Assembly: GCA_002368175.1 (NCBI GenBank)
Contig: AP018172.1
Coordinates: 3,098,001 to 3,162,000, forward strand
DNA from: Calothrix sp. NIES-2098
Lineage (GTDB): Bacteria > Cyanobacteriota > Cyanobacteriia > Cyanobacteriales > Nostocaceae
Direction: 5' to 3'
Length of the DNA stretch: 64,000 bases
Made by a program: the position numbers and the translations under genes. Shown here piece by piece: positions 43,301-52,167 of the stretch. The notes below the pieces were generated by a model. It saw only the letters and a program-made list of their open reading frames with translations, was not told where the DNA came from and did not search any database. Positions within the stretch are counted from its first letter, which is position 1; every line of letters starts with the position of its first letter.

Positions 43301-45851
43301 ACTTGACAGACTTAGTTGCGATCGCAAAGGATTTCTGAGCAAATGCAATCAATGGGGTGTGGAACGCTGCGGATACAGGTAGTAATACAGCCGCACAACC
43401 TTTGTCATGTAATACTTGGCGAACTTTCGCGATTTCGGCGGTGGGGCCAGCTAACACCACTTGGGTAGGAGAATTGATATTAGCAATTAACACCTGAGGA
43501 TAATGCCTAACAATCGCTTCTACCTTGGCAATGTCTTCTTTGACTGCCAACATACTACCGCGATCGTGGTCTGGGTCTTCGGGAGCCGCCATTGCTTGAC
43601 CGCGAGCTTTCACCAGGAACAGGTAATCTTCTTCGCTTAATACACCCGCAGCCCATAAAGCTGTCAGTTCACCAAAGCTGTGTCCCGCAACAAAATCGGA
43701 TTTGAAACCAGCTTGTTGCATGATGGTATACAGCCCAGCACTCAATACCCCAATCGCTGGTTGAGCGTATTCTGTGCGCTGTAATGCTGCTACTTGAGCA
43801 TTCTTTTCTGCTTCTTCAAATGCTGGGTTGGGGAAGACAATTTCCGACAATGAGCGCAAGTTATCTTTCAGCAACAGGCTGTCCATTTTGCTGTAGAGAC
43901 GGCGCAATTGGGGGAAGTTCATCACCAATTCCCGGCCCATATCTAAATATTGAGAGCCTTGACCAGAGAACAGCGCCACAACTTTACCAGCCAAATTCAT
44001 TCCCGAAGAACGGAAGTAAATACCTTGGGGATGCTCCCAAGAGATAGCTGCGCCTTTGTGCTTGAGCCAATCCAAACTAATTTGCAATAACTTGCAAGCT
44101 TCTTGCAGATTCTCAGCGACAAAGCCAACTCTCGCAGATGTTTGGGGAATTTCTTGTGCTGTAGAATCTTGAATCAGTTGGGCATAATGTCTTTCGCCGT
44201 CTTTTGACTGCAACTTCGCCAAGGTTTCTTCGCACTTAGCGATTAGTTGAGCAGAAGTCCCAGCAAACAGCAGAATTTCTGCAGGTGCATTATGTAAGCG
44301 GTAAGGCTTATCTTGTTCGGCTTCGTATTCTTCTAAAACTACGTGGTAATTGGTACCGCCAAAGCCAAAGGAACTCACACCAGCACGTCTTGGCGCGTCA
44401 CCTTCGGCGCGAATCCAAGGTCTGGTTTCGGTATTCAAATAAAAGGAGGAATTTTTAATGTTGAGTTTGGGGTTTGGCTCGGTAATGTTAATGGTTGGTG
44501 GCAATATCTTGTGATGTAATGCCAAAGCAGTTTTAATTAAACTTGCTGCACCTGCGGCTGCTTTTGTATGTCCAATTTGGGACTTTACACTACCCAGCGC
44601 AATGTGCTGCTTTTTCGAGTCATGTTCGGCAAAGAAATCACGCAAAGAGCCGAATTCTGTTGGGTCGCCAGCCATTGTCCCTGTGCCGTGCGCTTCCATT
44701 AAGCCTACAGTAGCGGGAGAAAAGCCAGCATCTTCATAAGCACGTTCTAAGGCTTTAACTTGACCTTCTTTGCGGGGAGCATAAATACTCTTGTAGCGGC
44801 CATCGCTAGAAGTACCGATACCTTTGATGACTGCATAGATTTTATCGTTGTCCCGTTCCGCATCTTCTAAGCGCTTGAGGACAATCATCCCGATACCTTC
44901 ACCCAGCATCATCCCATCGGACTTAGCATCGAAAGGTTTCACATTCTCGCTAGGAGAAACAGCCGGGGTTTTGCTGAAGGAGATGTAAGCCATGATGGTG
45001 TTGTCGGTGTCTACACCACCAGTCAGCATCATGTCGCTGCGATACTCAACTAGTTCGCTAATCGCCATTTTCAAAGCGCCAAAGGAACTAGCACAAGCAG
45101 CATCAACTACGCAATTCATCCCGCCAAAATTGAGACGGTTGGCAATTCTGCCTGCAACTACGTTCGCTAACATCCCAGGGAAGGCATTTTCATCCCATTT
45201 GACATAAGCGCTTTTAATTTTTTCTATAATTTTGGCGGTATCTTCATCAGATAAACCGCTGCTTTTTAGCGCCTTTTCCCAAACTGGATATTCTAATCTG
45301 GCGGAAAGTGGCATACCTAATTGTTTAGCCATCGCCACGCCTAAGATTACCCCAATATTCTCGCGGCTAAACTCACGGGTTTCTCCATAACCAGCATCTT
45401 CCATTGCTTCTTTCGCAACCACTAAACTTAATAGTTGCGATACATCAGTAACTTCTAAAATGCTGGGGGGAATACCAAATTCCATTGGGTTAAAATCAAC
45501 CTCAGGAATAAACCCACCTCGTTTGCAATAGGTTTTATCTTCCGGTGTTCTGGGGTTTGGATCGTAGTAATCTTTAACGCTCCAGTGAGTTTCTGGAACA
45601 TCTGTAATACAGTCGGCTTTGCTAATAATATTGCGCCAATATTCCCGTAAATTCCGTGACTTAGGAAATAAAGATGCCATCCCAATAATGGCTATAGGAT
45701 TTTGTTGTAATTGTCTGTTAATCTTGTTAATGGAAATTGGCTTATCCGACTTCACTTTTTTCTCCTCTATAAACTTAACCAAAGTCTTTTCACAACTGTT
45801 AATCTGGGCTTCTAAATCAGCCAAGGCAGCATCAATGGAATTAGCAGACAT
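40326..45851 (-). CDS. hglE: HglE: KS-AT-ACP-ACP-structural KR polyketide synthase
   Basis: 1841 residues from ATG 45851 (MSANSIDAALADLEAQ). TTG at 45914 would add 21 residues and is less likely. Domains: a coiled N-terminal stretch; ketosynthase (about 50-470) with Cys253 in VDAACASS, EAHGTGTMAGD and SQIGHTKAAAG; acyltransferase (about 610-930) with GQGSQYLDMG and Ser725 in GHSFGEL; a Pro/Ala/Val linker with a repeated ASEVTITPAV unit; two tandem 55-residue helical repeats (about 1115-1235); a second Pro linker; two near-identical carrier domains with LGIDSIKRVEILG (Ser1382 and Ser1537); and a C-terminal structural ketoreductase half ending at EVGYGAQGRVTLI. The order matches PfaA. The catalytic half of the KR is encoded by the next gene. 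It is the first gene of the hgl transcription unit. Confidence 0.94.
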   Translation of the reverse strand: MSANSIDAALADLEAQINSCEKTLVKFIEEKKVKSDKPISINKINRQLQQNPIAIIGMASLFPKSRNLREYWRNIISKADCITDVPETHWSVKDYYDPNPRTPEDKTYCKRGGFIPEVDFNPMEFGIPPSILEVTDVSQLLSLVVAKEAMEDAGYGETREFSRENIGVILGVAMAKQLGMPLSARLEYPVWEKALKSSGLSDEDTAKIIEKIKSAYVKWDENAFPGMLANVVAGRIANRLNFGGMNCVVDAACASSFGALKMAISELVEYRSDMMLTGGVDTDNTIMAYISFSKTPAVSPSENVKPFDAKSDGMMLGEGIGMIVLKRLEDAERDNDKIYAVIKGIGTSSDGRYKSIYAPRKEGQVKALERAYEDAGFSPATVGLMEAHGTGTMAGDPTEFGSLRDFFAEHDSKKQHIALGSVKSQIGHTKAAAGAASLIKTALALHHKILPPTINITEPNPKLNIKNSSFYLNTETRPWIRAEGDAPRRAGVSSFGFGGTNYHVVLEEYEAEQDKPYRLHNAPAEILLFAGTSAQLIAKCEETLAKLQSKDGERHYAQLIQDSTAQEIPQTSARVGFVAENLQEACKLLQISLDWLKHKGAAISWEHPQGIYFRSSGMNLAGKVVALFSGQGSQYLDMGRELVMNFPQLRRLYSKMDSLLLKDNLRSLSEIVFPNPAFEEAEKNAQVAALQRTEYAQPAIGVLSAGLYTIMQQAGFKSDFVAGHSFGELTALWAAGVLSEEDYLFLVKARGQAMAAPEDPDHDRGSMLAVKEDIAKVEAIVRHYPQVLIANINSPTQVVLAGPTAEIAKVRQVLHDKGCAAVLLPVSAAFHTPLIAFAQKSFAIATKSVKFQIPQIPVFSNVSGQKYPQEAPAIQKVLESHLSNSVLFKQEIENIYAAGGYCFVEFGPRRILSNLVKDTLGDRPHLTISLNPSTQKNSDRSLREAAVQMRVVGMNLQNLDPYQLPPALPAPENEKKKALTVKLNGINFVSEKTKNAFPQALQNGHKVKLAASASEVTITPAVATPASEVTVTPAVAAPASEVTITPAISAPSPAPVNIEPVSPTPIHTNGHKKTAPTPVMNGVAYAPQTKPQMNPATLLQTPAQESKMQTPEKPVNYQRVLESLEYLLAQFQNNQSENLQVHEQYLNHQMEYAKTFFQLMQQQNALLAEAKTSTETAKLKQVVMESLERSMMQFHSQQGETLRIHEQYLQEQIEYTKNFFQLIQQEYSHLVAGEEITLPQVTLPFVSEAVTEAPVPPTAKIVETLTAPVVEPKIEPVAKNGSAPKIVEPQPEPVAEIPAPPVVEIPPQPVVEISVAPVQPEPVAAPVAETVAFIPAPAPASSTVDLSELGNNLLSITSEKTGYPIEMLEMDMDMEADLGIDSIKRVEILGGLQELYPDLPKPNLEELAEKRTIGQVVEYLQNHAAGNTSVAAPVQEVAEIPQVVAPVATVVTAPEPVAPVAVVAPVETVVTAPEPVVPLSEVVSFAPEVETTTETTTSADYADIGQTLLNITSEKTGYPVEMLELEMDMEADLGIDSIKRVEILGAMQEMYPDLPKPNIEELGDLRTIGQIVDYLQKLAGGEKKKHEFEFDNEPIIDVEHNVQRLPIKLKYLPQPDYLDFNLPEGHIALVTDDGSLTTSVVVQSLVDKGWKVVVLSFPQAVIPQQALLPPGVTRITLVDFSEQLLQDKLSAIASNIGSIGAFIHIHPVFQVSHTKTLPYIEQEKAIVKHVFFMAKHLKKSLNEAARYGRSCFLTVARLDGAFGFEHNTNFGVIGAGLAGLTKTMRWEWPKVYTRAVDISPALDAQQSAQHIIAELHDSNLYLSEVGYGAQGRVTLITSSDK

Positions 45852-46087
45852 AGGACATAACGAATCTGAAGGACTTTGAATTGCAAAGCCACAGAAATTT
45901 CTGTTGCTGTACAATAATGAAAGCTATCTGTTTGACGAGCAGCTAGCTATCCTATCTGCAAAAGCTAAATGCTTTTGGTGCGAATTAGCACTACACCATG
46001 TGTAAAGAATGAAGGCTTAAGGCTAAAAGGTGATTTATATTCATTCTTTGACCTTCAAACTTTAGGGAACGTAATTTTGCAAAAATA
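45852..46087. promoter_or_regulatory. Leader region upstream of hglE
   Basis: About 235 bases between hglE and the 92-residue gene, which has the same direction. It should contain the hglE leader or promoter. No NtcA-type GTA-N8-TAC box and no strong Shine-Dalgarno sequence was found. Confidence 0.35.
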
Positions 46088-46366
46088 CTAGACAACGCCC
46101 GACTCTTGATAATGTGGCAGCAAGTCAATAACGTTGTTGAAATTAGTAAAATAGTCTTGAAGCGCGTTAGCAGCTTGACCAGTGAATTCAATCCATTCGT
46201 AGTGATAGAGATTTTGGGCAACTGCATCCCACTGGAGCAAGGGAAACTTAGGAGTAGCTATTAGGACAGAAACGCTTTTTTCTCCCAAACTAGTTTGACT
46301 ATCTAAGTTTATTGCAGCCACATAGCTGGTGTTAATGACAACGTTCTGTATCTTGATAAATGTCAT
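46088..46366 (-). CDS. Hypothetical protein upstream of the hgl operon
   Basis: 92 residues, soluble, start MTFIKIQNVVINTSYVAAI. The first half resembles a small beta-sheet (NTSYVAAINLD, SVSVLIATP), and the second half is helical with many aromatic residues (YHYEWIEF, ALQDYF). No family was recognised. It reads in the same direction as hglE and ends 237 bases before it, so it could be the first gene of the same transcript or a separate one. Confidence 0.5.
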   Translation of the reverse strand: MTFIKIQNVVINTSYVAAINLDSQTSLGEKSVSVLIATPKFPLLQWDAVAQNLYHYEWIEFTGQAANALQDYFTNFNNVIDLLPHYQESGVV

Positions 46367-47077
46367 AGCCAGTTTCAGCTTCCAGGATAATATATTTTAT
46401 GCAATTCGCCCGATAGAAGTTGACAAGTTCGTTACCAAAAAAACCTTACCTATACTCCGAATTGATGCACTTATTTAAATAATCTTCGAGTATTTCTAAG
46501 GTGATAACAATGCGGCTTGGTTTAGTTTATTTCTTTTTTACTACGCAGAAATCAACTAAATTAGCCGCCGCTTTGAAACACTTGAATTAATACAAAGACT
46601 AGCACAAATTGAATAAAGCGAATTGTTTAATTCAATTAATTTAAGAAAGAAAATTGAGTGTTGCTGACAAAAAGATTTAATTAAGTTGAAAGCACAAGTA
46701 TCAACTTGTCCCTTAATTAGCAACCCCATATTTGCTTGCTTAATTGCTAGATATCGATTAAATAATAATTGTAATAATAACCGTAATAAATAAGTTAAAT
46801 AAATTACGTTGGAATTAGTACAAAGATTGGATGAAGACGCAACCGTATTTTTTTCAGCATAACATCATAAATCCCCAAAATTTTTTAGTGTTTTTTCAAG
46901 ATAAATCAACATAAGAAATAAATAAGTGTTTTATAAAGCAAAGCTTAATTTTGCTAAAAGTGCATGATAAACAGCAATTTTGTTCCAAACATTCTCTCGT
47001 TTACCTAAGGGGGATCGCGCGAGATATTTAATACTTCTCAGACATCCTCTAAAAGACCGTCTACAGGCTGTTTGACG
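46367..47077. other. Long AT-rich gap
   Basis: About 710 bases with very high AT content, many ATTAATT and TTAATTAA tracts (46580-46800), and no ORF or RNA gene. It separates the hgl operon from the accessory island and probably carries the promoter of the 46088-46366 gene and perhaps of the operon. Confidence 0.4.
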
Positions 47078-47205
47078 TGCCAATACAGTTCAGTTAGGCT
47101 GAGATGCATTATATCGTAGGGGCACGGCGCTAGTAAGATTGTCTAGTTGTGAAAAATATTTTGGGTGTTCCCTACAAAGATCGTTAACTGAACCGTATTG
47201 TGGCA
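47078..47205. repeat. MITE-like element with TGCCAATACAGTTCAGTTA ends
   Basis: The left end TGCCAATACAGTTCAGTTA (47078-47096) pairs with TAACTGAACCGTATTGTGGCA (47185-47205), with only small differences. The interior contains GTAGGGGCACGGCGC, related to other GGGGCACGGC segments at 48150. The 128-base element carries no ORF. Confidence 0.65.
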
Positions 47206-47382
47206 TATACTACTCTATGATTATTCTTAACAGAGTTCTCTTGAAAATCAGTAATAAACAGCATCTTTACCCCTGAAGAAATTACTGCCCTCTCTGCGGA
47301 AATTGACCGCCAGTTAATAGAACTGCGCTCTGCTCCAGATTCAGAGCAAAAACAAGGAGATGATAAAATCTCAGATGAAAAA

Positions 47383-47691
47383 TTGTTGGTAAAACAAACC
47401 GCAGCAATTACAAATCTGACACAAGAAAACTCTAAGAGTTTTTTGCAGAAATTTGGACGCGCTGCTAAAAGTGATTTATGCCAAGAAGGGGGAATGCTGA
47501 ATAAGCAGTGGAAGAAATGGGGCGATTTGGATAATCAGGATGCTGTGGAACGCTTGGGTGCGGTGTTGGTAACGATGGGTTTTTCGGGGGATGTGTTATC
47601 TCCTTTAGTTGTTGCAGTCATGGTGATTATTATTCACATTGGGTTGAAAGCTTTTTGTGAAGATTATTCTGCGGAAGTGGATAATAAATGA
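47383..47691 (+). CDS. Hypothetical protein with C-terminal membrane helix, 5' end unclear
   Basis: 102 residues if a TTG at 47383 is used. The frame is open further upstream to a stop near 47244 and reads TPEEITALSAEIDRQLIELR and on without a break, but has no ATG, GTG or TTG there. Upstream, an ATG at 47218 is in a different frame and stops after 19 codons. The natural start was therefore probably lost by mutation or frameshift. The C-terminus has a hydrophobic helix (VLSPLVVAVMVIIIHIGLKAF). No family was recognised. It lies next to the CHAT protein gene, facing it, and may be a former partner. Confidence 0.5.
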   Translation: MLVKQTAAITNLTQENSKSFLQKFGRAAKSDLCQEGGMLNKQWKKWGDLDNQDAVERLGAVLVTMGFSGDVLSPLVVAVMVIIIHIGLKAFCEDYSAEVDNK

Positions 47692-47773
47692 ATTTTGCAT
47701 CACGCAAAGGCGCAGAGAGTAAGAGTTTTAAGAGTTGAATTTAAATCGTCAAGCCTGTAGGGGCGGGGTCTTT

Positions 47774-48077
47774 TTCATGGGTGTCCACTTAAGCTAAAAG
47801 CTATATATGGCGAGCATTGTGCAAAAACTTTCGCCCTCATCCCCTAACCCCTTCTCCCCCGGGAGAAGGGGAATTAAGGAAATTAAATCTCTTGCTCCTC
47901 CTGGAGAAGGGAAATTAAATCTCTTGCTCGCCCAGGAGAAGGGGAATTAAATCTCTCGCTCCCCCGGGAGAAGGGAAATTAAATCTCTTGCTCCCCTCTC
48001 CCACCGGGAGAGGGGCTGGGGGTGAGGGCAAAAACCTTGCTACAAAGCGGGTTTCGCGTTAAGTTGACACGTATGGG
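47774..48077. repeat. Left inverted copy of a repeat element flanking the CHAT gene
   Basis: It ends with the 19-base sequence TTAAGTTGACACGTATGGG (48059-48077), which occurs identically at 52348-52366. The other end (47774-47792) is a degenerate complement of it. The inside contains GCCCTCATCCCCTAACCCC and GGGAGAGGGGCTGGGGGTG palindrome families and three to four copies of a roughly 32-base unit, AATTAAATCTCTTGCTC plus GGAGAAGGG (47880-47990). A copy in opposite orientation lies at 52168-52366. Confidence 0.7.
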
Positions 48078-48301
48078 AATTGCCTTGCCCTCTAGAATAA
48101 TTGATGTGTCGCAAATATTATAGGGGTTATCGGTTGAGTCCACACACTCTTAAGGGCACGGCAGTGCCGATGCCCCTACAGGCGACGATATAATTTTGTC
48201 TTGCATCCAACTGAGAAGCACTATATTTGAATTGGTATTAGATTCTTGACGGTGCGTTGCGCTGCGCGACAACACACCCTACTTTTACGGCGAATTACGA
48301 A
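48078..48301. other. Gap after the left repeat
   Basis: About 220 bases with GGGCACGGCAGTGCC and GCCCCTACAGGCGACGATA sequences, a known-looking dispersed motif of these genomes. It ends with GCGAATTACGAATTACG just after the CHAT gene stop. No ORF. Confidence 0.4.
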
Positions 48302-51300
48302 TTACGAATTATTTAATAACGCTTCAAGGGATTGAGGGTCAGCAATACCCCGCAGGATAGCGGAGATAATCATAGACTCTTCCAAATTTAACTGCTCACA
48401 CAGTATATTCTCATCTCGCTCGCCGGCTAAGATAAGACGGATGGCAGCAACGAGATTTTGCCAAACTTCTGCAAGATTCTCCATCTCAACTTCTAACTGT
48501 TCCCTGATTTCTGCATTATCCACAGCATCTACTACCCTTGCAATAAACTGCCCATATTGCCGCAACTCATACTGTGTCCCTGCAAACGCCGCTTTTGCTT
48601 GCCTTGCTTGGCGACGATATTCTTTAGCTTGGGTGGTGTTGCCTTGCTTGTCGGCAATCTTTGCCAATGTGTCATAGGTTTTCCAAATCTCAGCCGCAGC
48701 CGGGTCTAAGGTTTTGTGAATGGCTAATGCTTCTTCTGCCAATTGTCGGGCTTCGCTGAGGCGGTGGGGTTGGTTTTGTAGTATGAAAGCGAGGTTACTT
48801 AATGTTTGAGATGCATTTGCTTGATTTTCTAATTTTTGATATTGCTTCAAAGCCTTACGAAGCCAAGCTTCCGCCTCTCCCAGGTTGCCAGCAAGTGCAT
48901 TGAGGTTGCCTAATTGACCCCAAGTACTTGCTGCATCTGCCAGATTTCCTAGAGATTCTTGAATTTGTGCTGATGTTCGGTAGGCATCTTCCGCATCGTC
49001 CCACTGCTTACCTTTTTCGTATACTATACCCAGTTGATGCCAAGCTGCAGCTTCTTGTGCTGGTTCGTTGAGTTGCCGACAAGTAGTCAGTGCTTCACGG
49101 TAACGCTGTTCTGCTTCTGAAAGGTTGCCTTGCAGCATAGCTAGAGTTGCGAGTTGAAGATTTGATACGGCAGCCCCACTAAGGTTTCCAATTTCTTTAT
49201 CAATAACTAATCCTGCTTCATAAGCAATGCGTGCCTCACCATAATCTCCCATATCCCTCAGTGCATCTGCCAATTCAGTCTGCAACGTTCCCATCAGTTT
49301 CTTTACATCATCAGACTGTTCGAAATGCTGCGCCACTGCCAACCCCTGACGGTAGATTTGTGCTGCTTGTGCTGTTTGTCTTTGCAACAACAAGCATCGC
49401 CCTAACCTAACCAAAGTAACGCAGTAGTTAAAACTTGGTTGCTCGCCCAACTCTGCCAGTATCTCACTAAACACCTGTGCTGCTTCTTGATAGCGACCAG
49501 CATTGAATAATTGCTCGCCTGAACTTGTACGGCTGAGATACCATGTATGGGAACCTACTTCCACAGTCAACTGAGCAATCCGTTGATTTAGTAAAGTGAG
49601 ATCGCGGTTAAGTCCAAATTTGCCAAGAAAAAAGTTTACATTGTCAACAAACTCTACTGCCCATTCTGCACCTGCATTCAACGCCCCATCAACTGCATAA
49701 AGTAAATTCGGTAATTCCCGTTCGGCAATGGTACGGGCAAAATCAGGGTCTTTTATATCTTTATTGTACAAATAGTGAGAAAGTAGATAATAACACTGTT
49801 GATAACGGGCAAGCAGTTGTGTCTGTGCTTCTGGGGATAAGCGCGGCCACAAGGCAGGGGCTAAGGTGGGGTGAAATTTGAGAAAAGGCCCATCAACTTG
49901 AATTAACCCAGTGGCTTCTAAGGCAGGGCGCAAAATTTGCCACTGTGACTCAGAAATTTCTGTAATTTCCAGCAAGATATACTCAAGCGCCCCGCCCTGA
50001 AACACGCCTAAGCGAGGCAATAACTGCATTGCTTCAGCATCCAACCGTTCCAAAGATAAATTCAAAGATGCCAATAGGGGATTATTTGGTGTTTGGGCAA
50101 TCAAGGTTTCTAAGCGTTGTCCCAACTCTGCCGGACGGCGACTTTCCAACTGTTTCGCTAACAAACCAATCGACAGGGGATGAAAATCCACCAGTTTAAA
50201 TAATTCCAACAACACACCGCGTTTAGGTGGGTCAAATTTGGGTGATAGCGTCAGTTTAATCAAACTCTGGAAATACGCTAGGGCATCTTCTTGTCCCAAA
50301 CCTCGCAAAGATAAGGAGATATGTTTGCGACTGCCTTGTGTGGGATAATCAGGATAGTGAAAATCTGGTGTGCGAGTGGTGAGTAATACCCGACATTCCC
50401 CAACCTCAGACCACTGTTTTGCCACGGTTAACAGTTCCCCTAGAGGTTCCCCTTGCAAGGTTTCTAAGTTATCTAAAATCAGCAATGTAGCTTGCTTACG
50501 CAACGCCTGAGTCGCCGCCGCCCCATCAATTAAACTCTCGTCTAACACTGTCGCCAGGGTGCTAACTGCCCACCCTACAGCATCCACACCACCAAAAGCA
50601 GCATAATCAACAAAACAAACTTTCTCAAACATCCCCGTGCGGTGTAACCAGCGTCCTGCTTCCTGGACAAGATAGGTTTTTCCCTGTCCACCAAAACCCG
50701 ATACTGTGAGGCGGCGCGTTCCCTGGACAAACCATCGTTCTATCTGCCACAATTCCCGGCTACGACCAAAGAATCCAGCTTCTTGTATATCCGGCAAGTT
50801 TCCCCATTTTGGTGTCTCGCCGCTTTCTTGGTTGTTCAAGTCTTGCTGCTGCAATAACGGCGTATCACCCGCTGCTTGATACAAGGCAGGTAAAAACCAA
50901 TCTTGCAATTTTAACTGCACCCGGTTCTCACCCCGTTGCCGTTCTCCCCGTTGTTGGTTGAGATACAAGTCTCGCCGCGCATTATCTAATGCTTCACCCA
51001 TACCAGCACCAGATACTAAACCCTGATAAAATTTGGCAAACAGTTGTTGGGTAGTTGTCACTAATACCGAATGAGTCATTGCCAAGACGGTGGGAATACC
51101 TGCATGGGTTAACCTAGCGGCTACACTACCCATTGCATCCTCTCCATCTTCGCCACCCATCGCCGCCGACTGACAGGCAGACAAAACAATTAACCCCACT
51201 TTTTGCCGATTCAGCATATCACCTAAGGTTTCGGCAGTAATCAGGGCTTTTTTCCCTTCTTTATCCTCAAATAACAAGTAACCAATATTGCCGCCGTTCT

Positions 51301-52054
51301 CATTCCCGCCTTTAGTTAGTCCCACCGGGTCGCTATGTTTAGCCTGTTCTTGGAAACGCCCATCTAAATCAAATACCCCATGACCGTCAAAATGCACAAT
51401 ATCAACAGGGGGTTGGCGGGAGTCTTCTAGCCGCGCTACTAAATTATCCAAGGTGGCTGGACGCAAAAATTCTACCTCAACTCGTCCGGCTGCTGCTTGT
51501 TGAATGGCGTTCAACACTGCCATTGCTTCACCACGGGGGTCAATAAATCCTGCATCACTGGGACGACTAATGACAAACAATAACCGCAATCGGTCTTTGA
51601 CTTGCACTTTAAACGGTCTGCGTCCACCCCCTGCACCAGCCAAGCGGCGACGAATCGAAATGCGGGGATTTTCGTGAAACAAATAAGTACCTTGTGGGTC
51701 GCATAACAATTCCCAAGGCAGCGATAAAATTGCTGGATGACTGGCGCTGATTGTTAATAAGCGTCCTGGTTGATTTTCATCTTGAAAATCATTAAACAGC
51801 CGTTGAGCAGCCCGATTTTGAAAAACTGCATTAAATAAATCTTCGCCCCATTGCCGGAATTTTTTTGCTATCCCTTCCGCCCGTTTATCATCTACATCCG
51901 TTGTGTAATGTGCCGCATAAGTTTCTAAGTACCAGCGAATCTCTTCTCTGTCTGCTGCACTCAATGGTGAGGCAAAATCCAGTCTCTCAGTTTCTTGCCC
52001 ATCAAATGTTACAATGACTTGATTATTCTCTGGGAAGCGGAGATTTAATTCCAT
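48302..52054 (-). CDS. CHAT protease-NTPase-TPR protein (STAND-like)
   Basis: 1250 residues. The first ~400 form a CHAT (caspase-like) domain: IVHFDGHGVFDL with catalytic His225 and VLSACQSAAMGG with Cys294, then GIPTVLAMTH. A P-loop NTPase (about 430-780) follows, with Walker A VSGFGGQGKTYLV, Walker B ATLLILDNLETL and VLLTTRTPDFHY, as in NB-ARC/STAND proteins. Residues 840-1140 are TPR repeats such as AWHQLGIVYEKGKQWDDAEDAYR. A helical tail with EQLNLEESMIISAILRG ends the protein. In STAND proteins ligand binding to the repeats causes nucleotide exchange, oligomerisation and release of the effector domain, here a peptidase. A defence or cell-death role is likely by analogy but not shown. Repeat elements flank the gene on both sides. 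Confidence 0.92.
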   Translation of the reverse strand: MELNLRFPENNQVIVTFDGQETERLDFASPLSAADREEIRWYLETYAAHYTTDVDDKRAEGIAKKFRQWGEDLFNAVFQNRAAQRLFNDFQDENQPGRLLTISASHPAILSLPWELLCDPQGTYLFHENPRISIRRRLAGAGGGRRPFKVQVKDRLRLLFVISRPSDAGFIDPRGEAMAVLNAIQQAAAGRVEVEFLRPATLDNLVARLEDSRQPPVDIVHFDGHGVFDLDGRFQEQAKHSDPVGLTKGGNENGGNIGYLLFEDKEGKKALITAETLGDMLNRQKVGLIVLSACQSAAMGGEDGEDAMGSVAARLTHAGIPTVLAMTHSVLVTTTQQLFAKFYQGLVSGAGMGEALDNARRDLYLNQQRGERQRGENRVQLKLQDWFLPALYQAAGDTPLLQQQDLNNQESGETPKWGNLPDIQEAGFFGRSRELWQIERWFVQGTRRLTVSGFGGQGKTYLVQEAGRWLHRTGMFEKVCFVDYAAFGGVDAVGWAVSTLATVLDESLIDGAAATQALRKQATLLILDNLETLQGEPLGELLTVAKQWSEVGECRVLLTTRTPDFHYPDYPTQGSRKHISLSLRGLGQEDALAYFQSLIKLTLSPKFDPPKRGVLLELFKLVDFHPLSIGLLAKQLESRRPAELGQRLETLIAQTPNNPLLASLNLSLERLDAEAMQLLPRLGVFQGGALEYILLEITEISESQWQILRPALEATGLIQVDGPFLKFHPTLAPALWPRLSPEAQTQLLARYQQCYYLLSHYLYNKDIKDPDFARTIAERELPNLLYAVDGALNAGAEWAVEFVDNVNFFLGKFGLNRDLTLLNQRIAQLTVEVGSHTWYLSRTSSGEQLFNAGRYQEAAQVFSEILAELGEQPSFNYCVTLVRLGRCLLLQRQTAQAAQIYRQGLAVAQHFEQSDDVKKLMGTLQTELADALRDMGDYGEARIAYEAGLVIDKEIGNLSGAAVSNLQLATLAMLQGNLSEAEQRYREALTTCRQLNEPAQEAAAWHQLGIVYEKGKQWDDAEDAYRTSAQIQESLGNLADAASTWGQLGNLNALAGNLGEAEAWLRKALKQYQKLENQANASQTLSNLAFILQNQPHRLSEARQLAEEALAIHKTLDPAAAEIWKTYDTLAKIADKQGNTTQAKEYRRQARQAKAAFAGTQYELRQYGQFIARVVDAVDNAEIREQLEVEMENLAEVWQNLVAAIRLILAGERDENILCEQLNLEESMIISAILRGIADPQSLEALLNNS

Positions 52055-52167
52055 AGTCGGCTGTGTGGGCGTGGCGGGTTATTTGAGATAATACAAACTT
52101 TTTAGCCTAAATTCCGTAAAAATGCCAGGCGATCGCGTTTCGTTATATTCTAGAGGGCATGGCAGTA

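Noticed and set aside
45852..45914. N-terminal extension of HglE from a TTG
   Set aside because: The 21 extra residues look unlike PKS N-termini, and an ATG at 45851 begins a natural coiled segment.
45852..47000. NtcA or other nitrogen-control boxes upstream of hglE
   Set aside because: No GTA-N8-TAC with a properly spaced -10 region was found by eye.
47821..48060. CRISPR array, because of regular repeated units
   Set aside because: Units are about 32 bases, directly adjacent without unique spacers, and belong to a dispersed palindromic repeat family. No cas genes nearby.
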